A DNA stretch of 64,000 bases from Paenilisteria riparia FSL S10-1204. GTDB taxonomy: Bacteria > Bacillota > Bacilli > Lactobacillales > Listeriaceae. Below, piece after piece: positions 1 to 8,418 of this stretch. Made by a program: the position numbers and the translations under genes. Where the stretch lies: positions 1 to 64,000 of the forward strand of contig NZ_AODL01000029.1 in NCBI RefSeq assembly GCF_000525995.1. Direction: 5' to 3'. The first letter of the stretch is position 1; every line of letters begins with the position of its first letter. The notes beneath the pieces are model-generated. The model was not told the origin of the DNA. It saw only the letters and a list, made by a program, of their open reading frames with translations, and did no database searches.

Positions 1-546
1 CATCCCACTCGAAGTTCGCGCCAGCCACGAAGACGAAGCAGGAACCATGATTGAGGAGGAAATGACCATGGAAAACACGAAAGTCGTGCGAGGAATCGCA
101 TTCGAAGATAAAATCACCCGCATAACCATTCACTGGGACAAAAAAGAAAACATGCGCGTCTCCAAAGTATTCACAACATTAGCCGAACACAACATCGACG
201 TCGACATTATCATCCAAGGCATCACAGGACTAGGCCACGGCAATCTGTCCTTCACCATTAAAACAAAAGCGCTACTAGAAACATTGGCAGTACTAGAAGA
301 ACACCAAGAAACACTCCAATACGCAAAACTCGAATCCGAACAAAATCTAGCCAAAGTGTCTATCGTTGGTTCCGGCATGGTTTCGAATCCAGCGTCGCAG
401 CCCACATGTTTGAAGCGTTGACAGATAATGACATCGCGATTAAAATGATAAGCACATCAGAAATTAAAGTATCAACCGTAGTAGATGAAAAGAAAATGAT
501 CCGCGCTGCCCAAGTGCTGCACGATACGTTTGAGTTGGAGGATTGA
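1..546 (+). CDS. lysC: Aspartokinase, C-terminal part, frameshifted as read
   Basis: This is the 3' end of an aspartate kinase, which phosphorylates aspartate at the head of the lysine, threonine, methionine and diaminopimelate pathway. The frame is open from the left edge, so the catalytic domain lies outside the window. What remains is the regulatory part with two ACT domains: VRGIAFEDKITRITIHW begins the first and VSIVGSGMVSNP belongs to the second. After SNP the frame runs into a stop at 421, but the next frame continues with the expected AAHMFEALTDNDIAIKM and HDTFELED and stops at 546. One missing G near 391-392 (CCAGCG where CCAGGCG is expected) explains this. I infer a sequence error or recent mutation. 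A terminator follows directly. Confidence 0.85.
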
Positions 547-554
547 GAAGAGGA

Positions 555-588
555 GTTAGGCAGAGTTCACTTTGCCTAGCTTTTTTTG
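555..588 (+). terminator. Intrinsic terminator after lysC
   Basis: TAGGCA at 557-562 pairs with TGCCTA at 573-578 and is followed by GC and a run of seven T. It closes the lysC transcript. Confidence 0.75.
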
Positions 589-624
589 TGTTATAAACGA
601 AAAATTAGGACCGAAAGAGAACAA

Positions 625-652
625 AATAAAAACCCATTGTTTCCAATGAGTC
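625..652 (-). terminator. Terminator beside the truncated tRNA-Arg copy
   Basis: On the minus strand ACTCATT pairs with AATGGGT around a GGAAAC loop, followed by T-rich sequence. It has the same layout as the terminator at 4714-4742 but differs in several bases. I infer that it is the original chromosomal terminator of tRNA-Arg, left behind when the island inserted. Confidence 0.55.
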
Positions 653-656
653 AAAA

Positions 657-700
657 AACGTCCTGAGAGGGATTCGAACCCCCGACCGACGGCTTAGAAG
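657..700 (-). repeat. att-like direct repeat: 3' part of tRNA-Arg(TCT), left copy
   Basis: These 44 bases are identical to 4747-4790, the 3' portion (anticodon loop to 3' end) of the intact tRNA-Arg gene. Here the match stops at the anticodon loop and the rest of the tRNA is missing. A partial tRNA copy at one end with an intact tRNA at the other is the usual signature of integration by a tyrosine recombinase into the 3' end of a tRNA gene. The attachment-site reading is inference; the repeat is seen directly. Confidence 0.8.
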
Positions 701-707
701 ACTATAT

Positions 708-1952
708 TGGACAAATGTCAATAAAGTAGACAGTAAAATAGCTAAAATAATGATGACGCATGGAAAAAATAGTTCTCTTTTTCATCTGGTGTAAGCATGT
801 CATTGAAACCATGTGGTCGCTTCGAATTATAAAATCCTTCAATGTATTAAAGTAAGCTAACTCTATGTCTTCTAGTGTTTGAAAAATCCGTCGATTTAGT
901 TCTTCCTTTTTCATGTATTTGAAAAAAGCTTCATTGACTGCATTATCCCAAGGATATGCTTTTTTGGAGAAAGAAGGCTCGAGTCGGTGTTTATCCAAAG
1001 CTTGTCGTACTGCTTGAGAAGGTATATTGGGAGCCTTGATCCGAATGAAAGATGGCGGGTTCATCATACATACGATTTTGAGAGGCAAGCGCAATGGTTT
1101 CCGTGACTAAAGAAGCAGTCATCCTTTGTTTGACCTTCCAAGCAATCACTTTTCGAGAGAATAAATCTAAAATGACGCATAAATAAACAAAAGAGCGCTT
1201 GACAGAAATATAAGAGATGTCACTTACCCATGCTTGATTTGGCGCTTCCGGTTGAAATTGTTGCTTTAACAGGTTGGGAGAAGCAAAAGAAACCGTAGGT
1301 TTTTGATAGCGGTAGGTTGGTTTCGATGTGGACATTTTAGGTAAATCCATGGATTTCATCAGACGATACACTCTACCGGCACTGATATTGATACCATAAT
1401 CACGCTTTAAAAGAACTTGTATTTTAGCCGCACCTAAGCGATATTTTGTTTCTGTATAAACAGTTAAAATATGTTGGCGAAGTTGTTGATTTTCTATTGT
1501 TCGTGCAGCAGGTGGCTGATGATATCGTTTGTAATAGCTACTTCTATTGACACGTAAGGCCTGACATAAACGAACAATCGAAGAAGATGGATAGCATCTA
1601 ATCGTTGTGTGAGTGTGGTAATCGCTTTTTTTTAAGATTAAATTCTCTTCTTCTAGTAAGGCATTTTTCTTTTGTAATTCTTTCACTTGCTTGGCTGTAA
1701 GAACAGATCCATCTTCCATTGGAACTTCGGAATATTGTTTGACCCAGCGGGATAACGCAGTGAAAGAAACGCCGTATTCCTGACACAACGAAGTTTGTGT
1801 TTTCCCTCCTTGATGAAGGTTGACAAGACTTTGCTTGAATGATTCATCGTATTTTTTGTAACCAGACATCGTTCTACTTCCTTTCGTTTTTGTGTCTACT
1901 TGAAAACAGTATACCATTTAATTTCACTGTCTACTTTATTAGTATACGTCCA
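708..1952 (-). mobile_element. IS3-family insertion sequence, decayed
   Basis: A 1.2-kb element whose ends are related inverted repeats: TGGAC followed after a short variable part by AATAAAGTAGACAGT at the left, and the matching complement at the right ending in GTCCA. The inside is filled by an OrfA/OrfB transposase region on the minus strand. OrfA is an HTH plus leucine-zipper protein and OrfB carries the rve (DDE) integrase core, which places it in IS3, close to the IS150 type. I see no clear target-site duplication. It lies a few bases from the end of the left tRNA-Arg repeat. At least two indels break OrfB, so autonomous transposition is unlikely as sequenced. Confidence 0.85.
742..1869 (-). 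pseudogene. IS3-type transposase OrfAB, frameshifted
   Basis: OrfA starts at 1869 with MSGYKKYDESFKQ, has a helix-turn-helix (TSLCQEYGVSFTALSRWVKQY) and a coiled coil (KELQKKNALLEEENLILKK). OrfB begins around IVRLCQALRVNRSSYYKRY and shows the first catalytic Asp in NQAWVSDISYI and the second in IFHSDQGSQYT. The frame then breaks near 1019 (an extra base) and again near 843. The third acidic residue lies downstream in WDNAVNEAFF, and the family-type ending DEKENYFFHASSLF stops at 742. The OrfA-OrfB junction has an A8 run (1626-1633 on the plus strand as T8), the usual place for programmed frameshifting, but here OrfA reads straight into the OrfB frame. Taken together it looks inactive. Confidence 0.8.
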
Positions 1953-2100
1953 AATTTCATTCTCATTAAGGGATAAAGAAAATACCTATTAAAAATGTTT
2001 GGAAAATTGGAAGTATTCCATAACTATGCGGGTGATGAAGGAAGTATCGACTGACTTATGAAGTTTCTCGTTTGGGAGTCTTTTTTATTTTGTATATATT

Positions 2101-2109
2101 TGTTATAAT
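2101..2109 (+). promoter_or_regulatory. Extended -10 promoter of the toxin cassette
   Basis: TGTTATAAT is a consensus extended -10 (TGnTATAAT) placed 37 bases before the first gene of the cassette, with no good -35. It would drive all five genes, which overlap or nearly abut. Confidence 0.6.
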
Positions 2110-2146
2110 GGATATTGGAAGATACTAACATAAGAGGAAGTGCCCT

Positions 2147-2383
2147 ATGCCACATTATGAACAGATTAGACATGTGATTTCTGCTAGAAAACATAGTTTA
2201 GAAAGTATAGAGGATGCTATTAAGAACAGGGAAAACGGGATGCAAGATGAAAACCACGAAATAGGGGAAAAAATGATACATAGGCTGAATCAAATAGAAG
2301 CGGAAGCCAACGACATGATTTCCTACTGCGAGCAGACAGCGAATGCTTTACGGAGGGAGATAGGATATGTCAACGCCAATTGA
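2147..2383 (+). CDS. Small helical protein of a T7SS toxin cassette
   Basis: This 78-residue protein has no signal peptide or membrane segment and is almost entirely charged helix, with long heptad-like stretches (KHSLESIEDAIKNRENGMQ, IHRLNQIEAEANDM). It is the first gene of a tightly packed operon ending in a TNT-type toxin. Small helical proteins in this position are typical partners of LXG/WXG-type toxins exported by the type VII (Esx/Yuk) system in Bacillota, compare ywqH and ywqI beside ywqJ in Bacillus subtilis. I cannot assign a named family from sequence alone. It overlaps the next gene by 17 bases, so translation is probably coupled. A role as targeting factor or chaperone is inferred from context. 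Confidence 0.6.
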   Translation: MPHYEQIRHVISARKHSLESIEDAIKNRENGMQDENHEIGEKMIHRLNQIEAEANDMISYCEQTANALRREIGYVNAN

Positions 2384-2657
2384 TATAGACACCGCTTGGG
2401 TTTTGAAACAATTAAAAATGGGAGAGCAAGCCGCGTTAGATTTCAAAGCTGAAGCCACAAGGATTCAACACACCATGGATACATTGAATAAGCAAGTCAC
2501 CCCTGATTTTATGACACGCTACATCGAAGTGAAAGAAGGACTAGTAACAGAAATAAAAGCGGACCAATTTACGAAGTTAAAACAAGCTTTTGTGGATAGC
2601 CAAACCGCAGTGCGTGAGTTCATCGAAACGGATGCCAAGTTAGGAGGCAAAGGCTGA
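2367..2657 (+). CDS. WXG100-like or DUF5344-like small protein of the cassette
   Basis: This 96-residue, all-helical protein starts at an ATG preceded by a purine-rich GGAGGGAGATAGG. It contains two long helices (TAWVLKQLKMGEQAALDFKAEATRI and FTKLKQAFVDSQTAVREF, separated by a loop) and no Cys. Size, helicity and place resemble the YwqI/DUF5344 or Esx-type partner proteins that pair with LXG toxins for type VII secretion, but no WXG motif is visible. Its last base is the first base of the next gene's ATG. I infer that it forms a helical bundle with the neighbouring proteins. The family label is tentative. Confidence 0.6.
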   Translation: MSTPIDIDTAWVLKQLKMGEQAALDFKAEATRIQHTMDTLNKQVTPDFMTRYIEVKEGLVTEIKADQFTKLKQAFVDSQTAVREFIETDAKLGGKG

Positions 2658-3193
2658 TGGATTTCAAACTAAATATGGGGGAATTGGAGGAAGTGCTGAC
2701 ATCTTTGCACAAAATGAAGGTAAGTTTAGAAACGCTGGATAGTGTTCTGGTGAATGTCCAAGATGCAGTGGGGAAACAAAAAGGAAAATTAGCGGATGCC
2801 CTTTCCATTGAATTCGGCGCCCACCGAGACGATATTTCCCGGCAGCAGGGAACGGTGACTAAGCTCTATACATACCTGGAAAGCTATGTGTCGAACCTCA
2901 AATCGATTGACAGTCCAACCTATCGGAATCGGGATATGTTAATCGATGCCCGTGGACTTCAAAGGCTGGCAGAAACCCAGCGTGATATTTTAGATCATGC
3001 GAAAAGTGATGTGTTTCGCGTGCCGCAACCGAGTATTGGAACCTTGCCAGATGATCCAGACGAGCTATGGGTCATGCGTCATAATCAAGGATTGATGGAA
3101 GACTTAGATGATTACCTGAGACAAAAGTTGACGCAATTACAGCAAGAGGAAGGCGAAGCGATGCACCGAATCAGCCAAGACATGCGGCGTTGA
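2657..3193 (+). CDS. LXG-like targeting protein of the cassette
   Basis: This 178-residue protein begins MDFKLNMGELEEVL and is helical through about residue 110 (LETLDSVLVNVQDAVGKQKGK, YTYLESYVSNLKSI), then has a Pro-rich linker (VPQPSIGTLPDD) and a C-terminal helix. The pattern resembles the N-terminal LXG module that directs polymorphic toxins to the type VII secretion system. It ends at TGA, and the ATG of the toxin gene lies within the same TGATG, so the two are translationally coupled. Either the targeting module is naturally a separate polypeptide here, or one ancestral LXG-toxin protein has been split. There is no motif to choose between these. Confidence 0.6.
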   Translation: MDFKLNMGELEEVLTSLHKMKVSLETLDSVLVNVQDAVGKQKGKLADALSIEFGAHRDDISRQQGTVTKLYTYLESYVSNLKSIDSPTYRNRDMLIDARGLQRLAETQRDILDHAKSDVFRVPQPSIGTLPDDPDELWVMRHNQGLMEDLDDYLRQKLTQLQQEEGEAMHRISQDMRR

Positions 3194-4168
3194 TGGAAAT
3201 GGATCACACGCATGCTTCTAAAATAGAGAAAGATTATCGCCAATATGATCGAAATAAAGTACGCCAAATCGGTGCTTCTACAAGAGATTCTATTTTCGGA
3301 TTCGGAAAAAGAGCGATAGAAAGCTTGAAACATCCAGAGAAGCAACTAGAAAGCATTGCAATGCTGATGAAAAACTTACGTAGTGATCCATCTGGAACAA
3401 TGGGAATGTTTTGGGATGGTATCGTGTCTAGCTATTTAGAGCCTTATAAAAAGGGAGATGCCTATGGATTAGCTAGTACCACTATATTTTTGGCCAGTAT
3501 GTTCGGAATTACAAGAGGGATTAACGATTTCAGCAAGATAAAAAACGTGAGAGAAGTGAGTGCTGGCTCTAAAATCAATACTTTAGGCGATGAAGTTGGC
3601 GCGGTTGTAAAGCCTTTTGTTCCGAAAAAAAATCACCTTAGCTAGTGGAGAAATCGCTTATGAAGCGCAGGGAGGAGTTCTTGTTCGCTCACCCAGGTAT
3701 TTAGACGACTTTGGAAATATAAAATGGCCAGAAGCAGATGGCTTTATTGTTGATAAAACAGGAAAAGCGATTACAGTAAATGCTAATTTGAAAGCTGGAC
3801 AAGTTATTGATAGGTACGGAGATTCTTTCGGAAGATTTACGAGTCCTGTGGAAAATGGTAAAATTCTCGAGTATGATACCAGAGGGTTACCGTATCCAGA
3901 GAGTATAAAACCCTATTACCAATATGAAGTGGTTCAAGATATAAACTTGGTAAATGTAAAAAAAGCTGTTGAAAACCTCCCGCCTGCAATGCAAAACAAC
4001 TTAAGAACAGGGATGAGAAAACATAATTTTACTTTGGACGATATAGCGAATCCCCAACAAGGAAAAGTAGCAGAAGTTTTTGGAGCAGGCGGAGGTACTC
4101 AGATTCAACTAGGAACTGTGGTCGACTGGTATGAAAAATTAGGGCTTTTAAAGGAGGTAGCAAAATGA
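3193..4168 (+). pseudogene. T7SS-type toxin with C-terminal TNT-like NADase domain, frameshifted at A8
   Basis: The first 150 codons encode a pre-toxin region with a hydrophobic stretch (LASTTIFLASMFGITRGI). The frame then meets a stop at 3645 just after an A8 run at 3625-3632. With seven A the protein would continue PKKITLASGEIAYEAQ into a second frame that ends at 4168. That second part has the layout of the tuberculosis-necrotizing-toxin fold (TNT, NAD+ glycohydrolase): WPEADGFI, AGQVIDRYGDSFGRF, PYYQYEV and GAGGGTQIQL followed by VVDWYEKLGLLKEV. The Gln of GGGTQ and the Arg of DRYG match the family pattern as I remember it. The gene overlaps the next gene by four bases (ATGA). Whether the A8 is error, mutation or a slippage site cannot be told here. 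Confidence 0.75.
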
Positions 4169-4491
4169 ACCGTGATTTAATGGAAGAGTATAAAAAGATT
4201 TTAGAGGATGACATTCAAATATTAGACTATGAAGACTTAAGGTATTCCATTTTTGAGGGACCAGAAAACAACAGACAAGAATATCAAATTAGAATCGAAA
4301 AAAATGGAGAAACATTTGAAGTTTATATGACAGCTGATAGAGCTGGGGTAATGGGAAAATACGAGTTTAAAGATATTTTTGATGCATTCCATCAATTTCT
4401 AAGCATAATGCAGGATACTATCCTTTCAAATAGGAAAAGGGTGAGGGATGGAGATCCTCCTGAATACCCCTGCCAGTTATGGGATAAGTGA
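4165..4491 (+). CDS. Probable immunity protein for the TNT-like toxin
   Basis: This 108-residue acidic, cytoplasmic-looking protein (MNRDLMEEYKKILEDD) has no signal or membrane segment. Its start overlaps the toxin stop as ATGA, right after an AAAGGAGG sequence inside the toxin gene. A small gene directly after a polymorphic toxin domain is nearly always the cognate antitoxin, so an immunity role against the NADase is inferred from position. Motif-like stretches are YEDLRYSIFEGPE, GETFEVYMTADRAGVMGKYEF and the Pro-rich tail GDPPEYPCQLW. It may belong to one of the Pfam Imm families, possibly Imm59, but I am not certain. Confidence 0.6.
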   Translation: MNRDLMEEYKKILEDDIQILDYEDLRYSIFEGPENNRQEYQIRIEKNGETFEVYMTADRAGVMGKYEFKDIFDAFHQFLSIMQDTILSNRKRVRDGDPPEYPCQLWDK

Positions 4492-4594
4492 AATACCATA
4501 TTGAGGGGTATACACTTACGATAAAAATTAGAGCTTTGCTCCTCAAATGAATCTGATATACTGATTCTGTAATCATCCTAAACATGAGGTAAAT

Positions 4595-4634
4595 AAAAAG
4601 CGACTACTAAAGTGCTAGCTAGTCGCTTTTTATT
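4595..4634 (+). terminator. Terminator after the toxin cassette
   Basis: AAAAAGCGACT at 4595-4605 pairs with AGTCGCTTTTT from 4621, with a 15-base loop. It is about 100 bases after the immunity gene. The 480-base space from 4492 to 4970 otherwise holds only the tRNA-Arg gene, its terminator and the right repeat. Confidence 0.7.
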
Positions 4635-4713
4635 ATGGGTCGATTTTAATAAAGTTAAATCCTGCCCCAAATCTGCCCCGAATTTCAGTTCCTAATTGAT
4701 TTCAAAAAAGTAA

Positions 4714-4742
4714 AATAAAAAACTCGCTGTTTCCAACGAGTT
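4714..4742 (-). terminator. Terminator of tRNA-Arg
   Basis: On the minus strand AACTCG pairs with CGAGTT around a short loop and is followed by a T-rich run. It directly follows the tRNA 3' end. Compare the sister copy at 625-652. Confidence 0.65.
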
Positions 4743-4746
4743 TACT

Positions 4747-4822
<76 letters not shown>

Positions 4823-4970
4823 ACGCTATACAATTTTCACAGCCAAGTATCATTTTATGTTTTATTTGCCGATTTGTCAATGCTTTTAGGCGATATTTTC
4901 GAAAAATATTCATGTTGTTGTAAGTTTATCCAATTTTAGTGCCACTAATCACCGAAACCCGCCGGAAAAA

Positions 4971-5495
4971 CTAATTGTTCTTCACGAGCGGGAATGTTTG
5001 TGTTAGGTCGGTTAGTTCTTTGTCATCAATCGTCATAAAGCGCACTTTAACGCCGTCATCGGTTGCATCAATTAATGCATATGTTTTCTCATGGATGCGT
5101 CCTCTTGGAAGGGATATGCTACCTGGATTCAAAATAATTGTATTATCCAACATATCAACGCCTAATTCATGTGAATGACCGAAGAAAACAAAGTCGGCAT
5201 TTAATTCGCGCGCGCGGTAACGCAAGTTCATCAATGTCATTTTAATGTTATACAGATGCCCATGTGTGGTAAAAATGCGGTATCCATCGACTTCGCCAAC
5301 CCAATCATTCGGGAAGTCAGAGCCAAAGTCACAATTCCCACGAACCGTATGAAACCCTTGAATGGCAGGATCATCTTTCTCAAGTTCGGAATCTCCGCAA
5401 TGAATCATCGCATCAACTTCGCCTTCATATTTCTCTTTTAAATGGATGAGACAGTCGCGTTCATGATGACTGTCGCTAACTACTAGTAATTTCAA
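4971..5495 (-). CDS. ysnB: YfcE/YsnB-type metallophosphoesterase
   Basis: A small calcineurin-like phosphodiesterase of the MJ0936/YfcE group, cytoplasmic, about 174 residues. Metal ligands appear in the expected order: VSDSHHERD, HCGDSE, GNCDFG, THGH and FGHSHELG, with NPGSISLPRGR at the end. These enzymes cleave simple phosphodiesters in vitro; the cell substrate is unclear. The longest frame starts at 5510, but the GGGGAG there sits seven bases before a TTG at 5495 that gives MKLLVVSDSHH, so I use the TTG. It is the last gene of the racE-rph-rdgB-ysnB series, 17 to 32 bases after rdgB. Confidence 0.85.
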   Translation of the reverse strand: MKLLVVSDSHHERDCLIHLKEKYEGEVDAMIHCGDSELEKDDPAIQGFHTVRGNCDFGSDFPNDWVGEVDGYRIFTTHGHLYNIKMTLMNLRYRARELNADFVFFGHSHELGVDMLDNTIILNPGSISLPRGRIHEKTYALIDATDDGVKVRFMTIDDKELTDLTQTFPLVKNN

Positions 5496-5527
5496 ATTTT
5501 TCTCCCCCATCTTTCATTACTGTACCA

Positions 5528-6133
5528 TTATACAATCTTTTCTATCAATTGGTCTATATTTTTTGCAACTTTTTCTAAAGCTTTTGCGCGGTGGCTGATT
5601 TTATTCTTCTCTTCAGGCGGAATTTCTGCCATGGATTTGTCAAACGACGCCAAGTAAAAGAGGGGATCGTAGCCAAAACCGTTCTCGCCTTGTGGTGCTG
5701 TTAAAATCGAACCTTCACATTCGCCTGTGAAAAATTGTGTTTCTTCGCCAGGGAAAGCAATGGCTAGTGTGCAGTGGAAGCGGGCTTGTCGCGCACTCGC
5801 AGGAACGCCTGTAAGCTCTTTTAGAAGCTTTTCGTTGTTGTCTGCATCATTATGTTGATTTCCAGCATAACGCGCAGAGTATATTCCAGGTGCGCCATTT
5901 AAGGCATCGACAATCAAGCCTGAGTCATCACCAATCACGACTTGGTTTATTTTTTGTGCTACGGCTTCCGCTTTTAACGCCGCATTTTCTGCAAAAGTCG
6001 TGCCAGTTTCTTCGATTTCGCCAATCTCTGGAAAATCGGATAATGTCAAAATTTCAATGCTGTGCACGCCGAATAGTTTCTCGAATTCTCTGGCTTTGCC
6101 GGGGTTATTCGTTGCGATTACTAGTTTCTTCAT
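5528..6133 (-). CDS. rdgB: XTP/dITP diphosphatase (non-canonical purine NTP pyrophosphatase)
   Basis: This Ham1/RdgB family enzyme hydrolyses XTP, dITP and ITP to the monophosphate, keeping deaminated purines out of DNA and RNA. The 201-residue length is normal. Hallmarks are [17 protein letters not shown], the acidic [30 protein letters not shown], and FGYDPLFYL with [18 protein letters not shown] near the C-terminus. Its start overlaps the rph stop by four bases (ATGA on the minus strand). Pairing with rph and racE is conserved in Bacillota. Confidence 0.93.
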   Translation of the reverse strand: MKKLVIATNNPGKAREFEKLFGVHSIEILTLSDFPEIGEIEETGTTFAENAALKAEAVAQKINQVVIGDDSGLIVDALNGAPGIYSARYAGNQHNDADNNEKLLKELTGVPASARQARFHCTLAIAFPGEETQFFTGECEGSILTAPQGENGFGYDPLFYLASFDKSMAEIPPEEKNKISHRAKALEKVAKNIDQLIEKIV

Positions 6134-6879
6134 ACTTGACCTCCAATTAAATGGCTCACTTCTTCGCCTAGTATTTCTTTTTGGAAGGTAATCAGTTCAG
6201 CAATTCCTTTTTTGCCAAGTGTTATAAGTTCGCTTAGCTCGTCCTCAGAGAACGTTGCTTCTTCGCCTGTGCCTTGAAGTTCGACGAAGCGTCCTGCACC
6301 AGTCATAACAAGGTTCATATCGACAGCTGCGGCACTATCTTCTACATAATTTAAATCAAGAACCGCCGTGCCATCTTCTAAAACGCCGACACTTGTAGCT
6401 GCAAGAAAATCATTGACAGGGAATTTTGCAAAAGGTGTAGCCGCATGAAGTTTCGCAATCGCAATCACCATTGCCACGAAAGCCCCTGTAATGGATGCTG
6501 TTCGTGTCCCGCCATCCGCTTGAATCACATCGCAATCCAACCAAATCGTGCGTTCTCCAAGTGCATCTAAATCAACAACTGCTCGCAATGCACGACCAAT
6601 AAGGCGCTGGATTTCCATCGTCCGGCCTGTCACTTTTCCTTTGGAAGATTCGCGTATGTTTCGGTGTTCTGTCGCACGTGGTAGCATCGCATATTCTGCG
6701 GAAACCCAGCCACGACCTTCACCACGCATAAATGGTGGGACACGATCTTCTACAGAAGCTGAACAAATCACTTTCGTATCGCCAACTGTAATTAAAATCG
6801 AGCCTTCTGGATGTTTAATGTAACCTGGAACCATCTCTACTTGTCGCAAAATGCCTTTTTCTCTGCCGTCGAATCTCAT
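6130..6879 (-). CDS. rph: Ribonuclease PH
   Basis: This phosphorolytic 3'-to-5' exoribonuclease trims the 3' ends of tRNA precursors and acts as a hexamer. It begins [15 protein letters not shown] and contains the family motifs [52 protein letters not shown] and [19 protein letters not shown] (phosphate and Asp catalytic region). The 249-residue length is normal. The gene overlaps both neighbours by four bases, so racE-rph-rdgB is translated as a coupled set. Confidence 0.95.
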   Translation of the reverse strand: MRFDGREKGILRQVEMVPGYIKHPEGSILITVGDTKVICSASVEDRVPPFMRGEGRGWVSAEYAMLPRATEHRNIRESSKGKVTGRTMEIQRLIGRALRAVVDLDALGERTIWLDCDVIQADGGTRTASITGAFVAMVIAIAKLHAATPFAKFPVNDFLAATSVGVLEDGTAVLDLNYVEDSAAAVDMNLVMTGAGRFVELQGTGEEATFSEDELSELITLGKKGIAELITFQKEILGEEVSHLIGGQV

Positions 6880-7694
6880 TGGTACACTCCCTTTTCATTT
6901 CCTAATTTGATATGTTCCACATGCATGTCTGGTATATCAAGCCAGTCTTGCGCAATATCTTGAAAAATGGACACAGAACCCGTTGTAAAAAAACGATGTT
7001 GTACGCCCTTATCGTCTTGGTCTAATAAATCATGATAATCAAGCAACGCACTAACTTCACTAGCCGTCTCCTCACCAGAATTAATCACCGCAACATCAGA
7101 GCCCATAAAATTCTCAATCAATGTTTTAAGGAGAGGATAATGCGTACAACCTAAAATAATCGTGTCAATCTTCGTACTTTTTAGCGGTAGTAGGGACTCA
7201 GCGACAATTTTTTTGGCTATCGCGCTTTTGTATTCGCCACTTTCTACGACCGATACGAACTTAGGACATGCCAGCGAATCGACTTCGACACGACGATTTA
7301 GCCCTTTTAATGCTTTAGGATACGCCATGCTTTGAACGGTACCGATTGTGCCTAGGACACCAACACGATTATTATGCGTTGCTTTTAGAGCCGCTCTTGA
7401 GCCTGGTTGAATTACCCCGATAACTGGTATATCTAATGTCGCACGAATATCTGCGAGCGCCGCTGCTGTAGCCGTATTACACGCGATAACTAGCATCTTA
7501 ATATTTCGTTCGACCAGAAAATTTGTCATTTCCCAAGTGAATTGATGTACTTCATCGCGATCCCGCGGACCATATGGGCAACGTGCGGTATCACCAAGAT
7601 AATATATTTGTTCATGAGGGAGCTGTTTTAGGACTTCTTTAACAACTGTCAATCCACCAACGCCCGAATCAATAAAACCAATTGCTCTTTTCAC
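6876..7694 (-). CDS. racE: Glutamate racemase
   Basis: This enzyme converts L- to D-glutamate for peptidoglycan. The two catalytic cysteines are in [12 protein letters not shown] and LGCTHYPLL, and the N-terminal [16 protein letters not shown] and [13 protein letters not shown] motifs are intact. The length of 272 residues is usual. The start is a GTG ([11 protein letters not shown]) preceded by GAGG at about eight bases. It is the first gene of the minus-strand set racE-rph-rdgB-ysnB. A TATACT near 7728-7733 (minus strand) could be its -10, though the -35 is weak. Confidence 0.95.
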   Translation of the reverse strand: MKRAIGFIDSGVGGLTVVKEVLKQLPHEQIYYLGDTARCPYGPRDRDEVHQFTWEMTNFLVERNIKMLVIACNTATAAALADIRATLDIPVIGVIQPGSRAALKATHNNRVGVLGTIGTVQSMAYPKALKGLNRRVEVDSLACPKFVSVVESGEYKSAIAKKIVAESLLPLKSTKIDTIILGCTHYPLLKTLIENFMGSDVAVINSGEETASEVSALLDYHDLLDQDDKGVQHRFFTTGSVSIFQDIAQDWLDIPDMHVEHIKLGNEKGVYQ

Positions 7695-7859
7695 ACGTTT
7701 CGCCTCAATTTCTTCATTTTAGAATAAAGTATACTATAGATAATTTAATTACACACTTCATTTTCTTATTTTTTAACGGTTTTCGCAAGCTTTTTGATGG
7801 ATTTGGAGCTTTTTTTAGAAATTTTGATGTTGTTAGTTCTATTTTGTCGATTTTCTGGG

Positions 7860-7865
7860 TATAAT
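7860..7865 (+). promoter_or_regulatory. Likely -10 of yslB
   Basis: TATAAT lies 30 bases before the yslB start in the divergent racE-yslB space, with no convincing -35 element. Confidence 0.4.
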
Positions 7866-7894
7866 AGTTGGAGTAGAAAGCGGGGTATTTATAA

Positions 7895-8350
7895 ATGACA
7901 GAAAATGAAGAAATTGTAAATGGAAAAATGATACCAGTTTTTGGTTATGAATTAATTCGCGACAGGTTAGTACCGAACATACTTGGTGAAGAAACGCCAC
8001 ATATTCTATACTGGGCGGGAAAAGAATTGGCTCGAGAATATCGTTTGGAGACAATGGAAGCCATTGCTGATTTCTTTAAACGCGCATCCTTTGGTGATCT
8101 ATCAGTTGTCAGTGAAAAAAAAGACGAACTGCAATTGCTTCTAAGCGGTGAGCTTGTAACATCGCGATTAGCAGGAAACAGCGAAGCAACCTTTAAATTA
8201 GAAGCAGGCTTTGTTGCAGAGCAAATTCAGTATCAACGGAAGCTCTACACGGAAAGTTACGAAGAAGTAGATAAACGCAAAAAAACGGTACGTATTATCG
8301 TCAAATGGGACTCTAAAGAAGCGGTTTCTGATGATGCTATTATCAGCTAA
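7895..8350 (+). CDS. yslB: YslB family protein (DUF2507)
   Basis: This 151-residue protein has the fold of the DUF2507 or heme NO-binding-like group (V4R-type), seen in VFGYELIRDRLVPNILGEE, ILYWAGKELAREY, and KLEAGFVAEQIQYQ. In Bacillus subtilis it sits between lysC and racE, and it is linked by position to murein precursor genes. Its biochemical role is not established. There are no membrane segments. It is monocistronic here: own promoter and a terminator 14 bases after the stop. Confidence 0.8.
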   Translation: MTENEEIVNGKMIPVFGYELIRDRLVPNILGEETPHILYWAGKELAREYRLETMEAIADFFKRASFGDLSVVSEKKDELQLLLSGELVTSRLAGNSEATFKLEAGFVAEQIQYQRKLYTESYEEVDKRKKTVRIIVKWDSKEAVSDDAIIS

Positions 8351-8363
8351 ATAATCTTGATTG

Positions 8364-8397
8364 TAGCGGTTATTCTTCTAAGAATACCGCTATTTTT
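8364..8397 (+). terminator. Terminator after yslB
   Basis: TAGCGGTTATTCT pairs with AGAATACCGCTA (one bulged T) and is followed by five T. Confidence 0.75.
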
Positions 8398-8418
8398 CAT
8401 AAAACTGGAGTGAAGAAA

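Noticed and set aside
4633..4712. Possible remnant of an integrase C-terminus beside the right tRNA repeat (minus-strand reading with FGADLGQDL)
   Set aside because: The reading runs through a terminator on one side and into the tRNA gene on the other, and no recombinase catalytic motif is present. It is too short to support.
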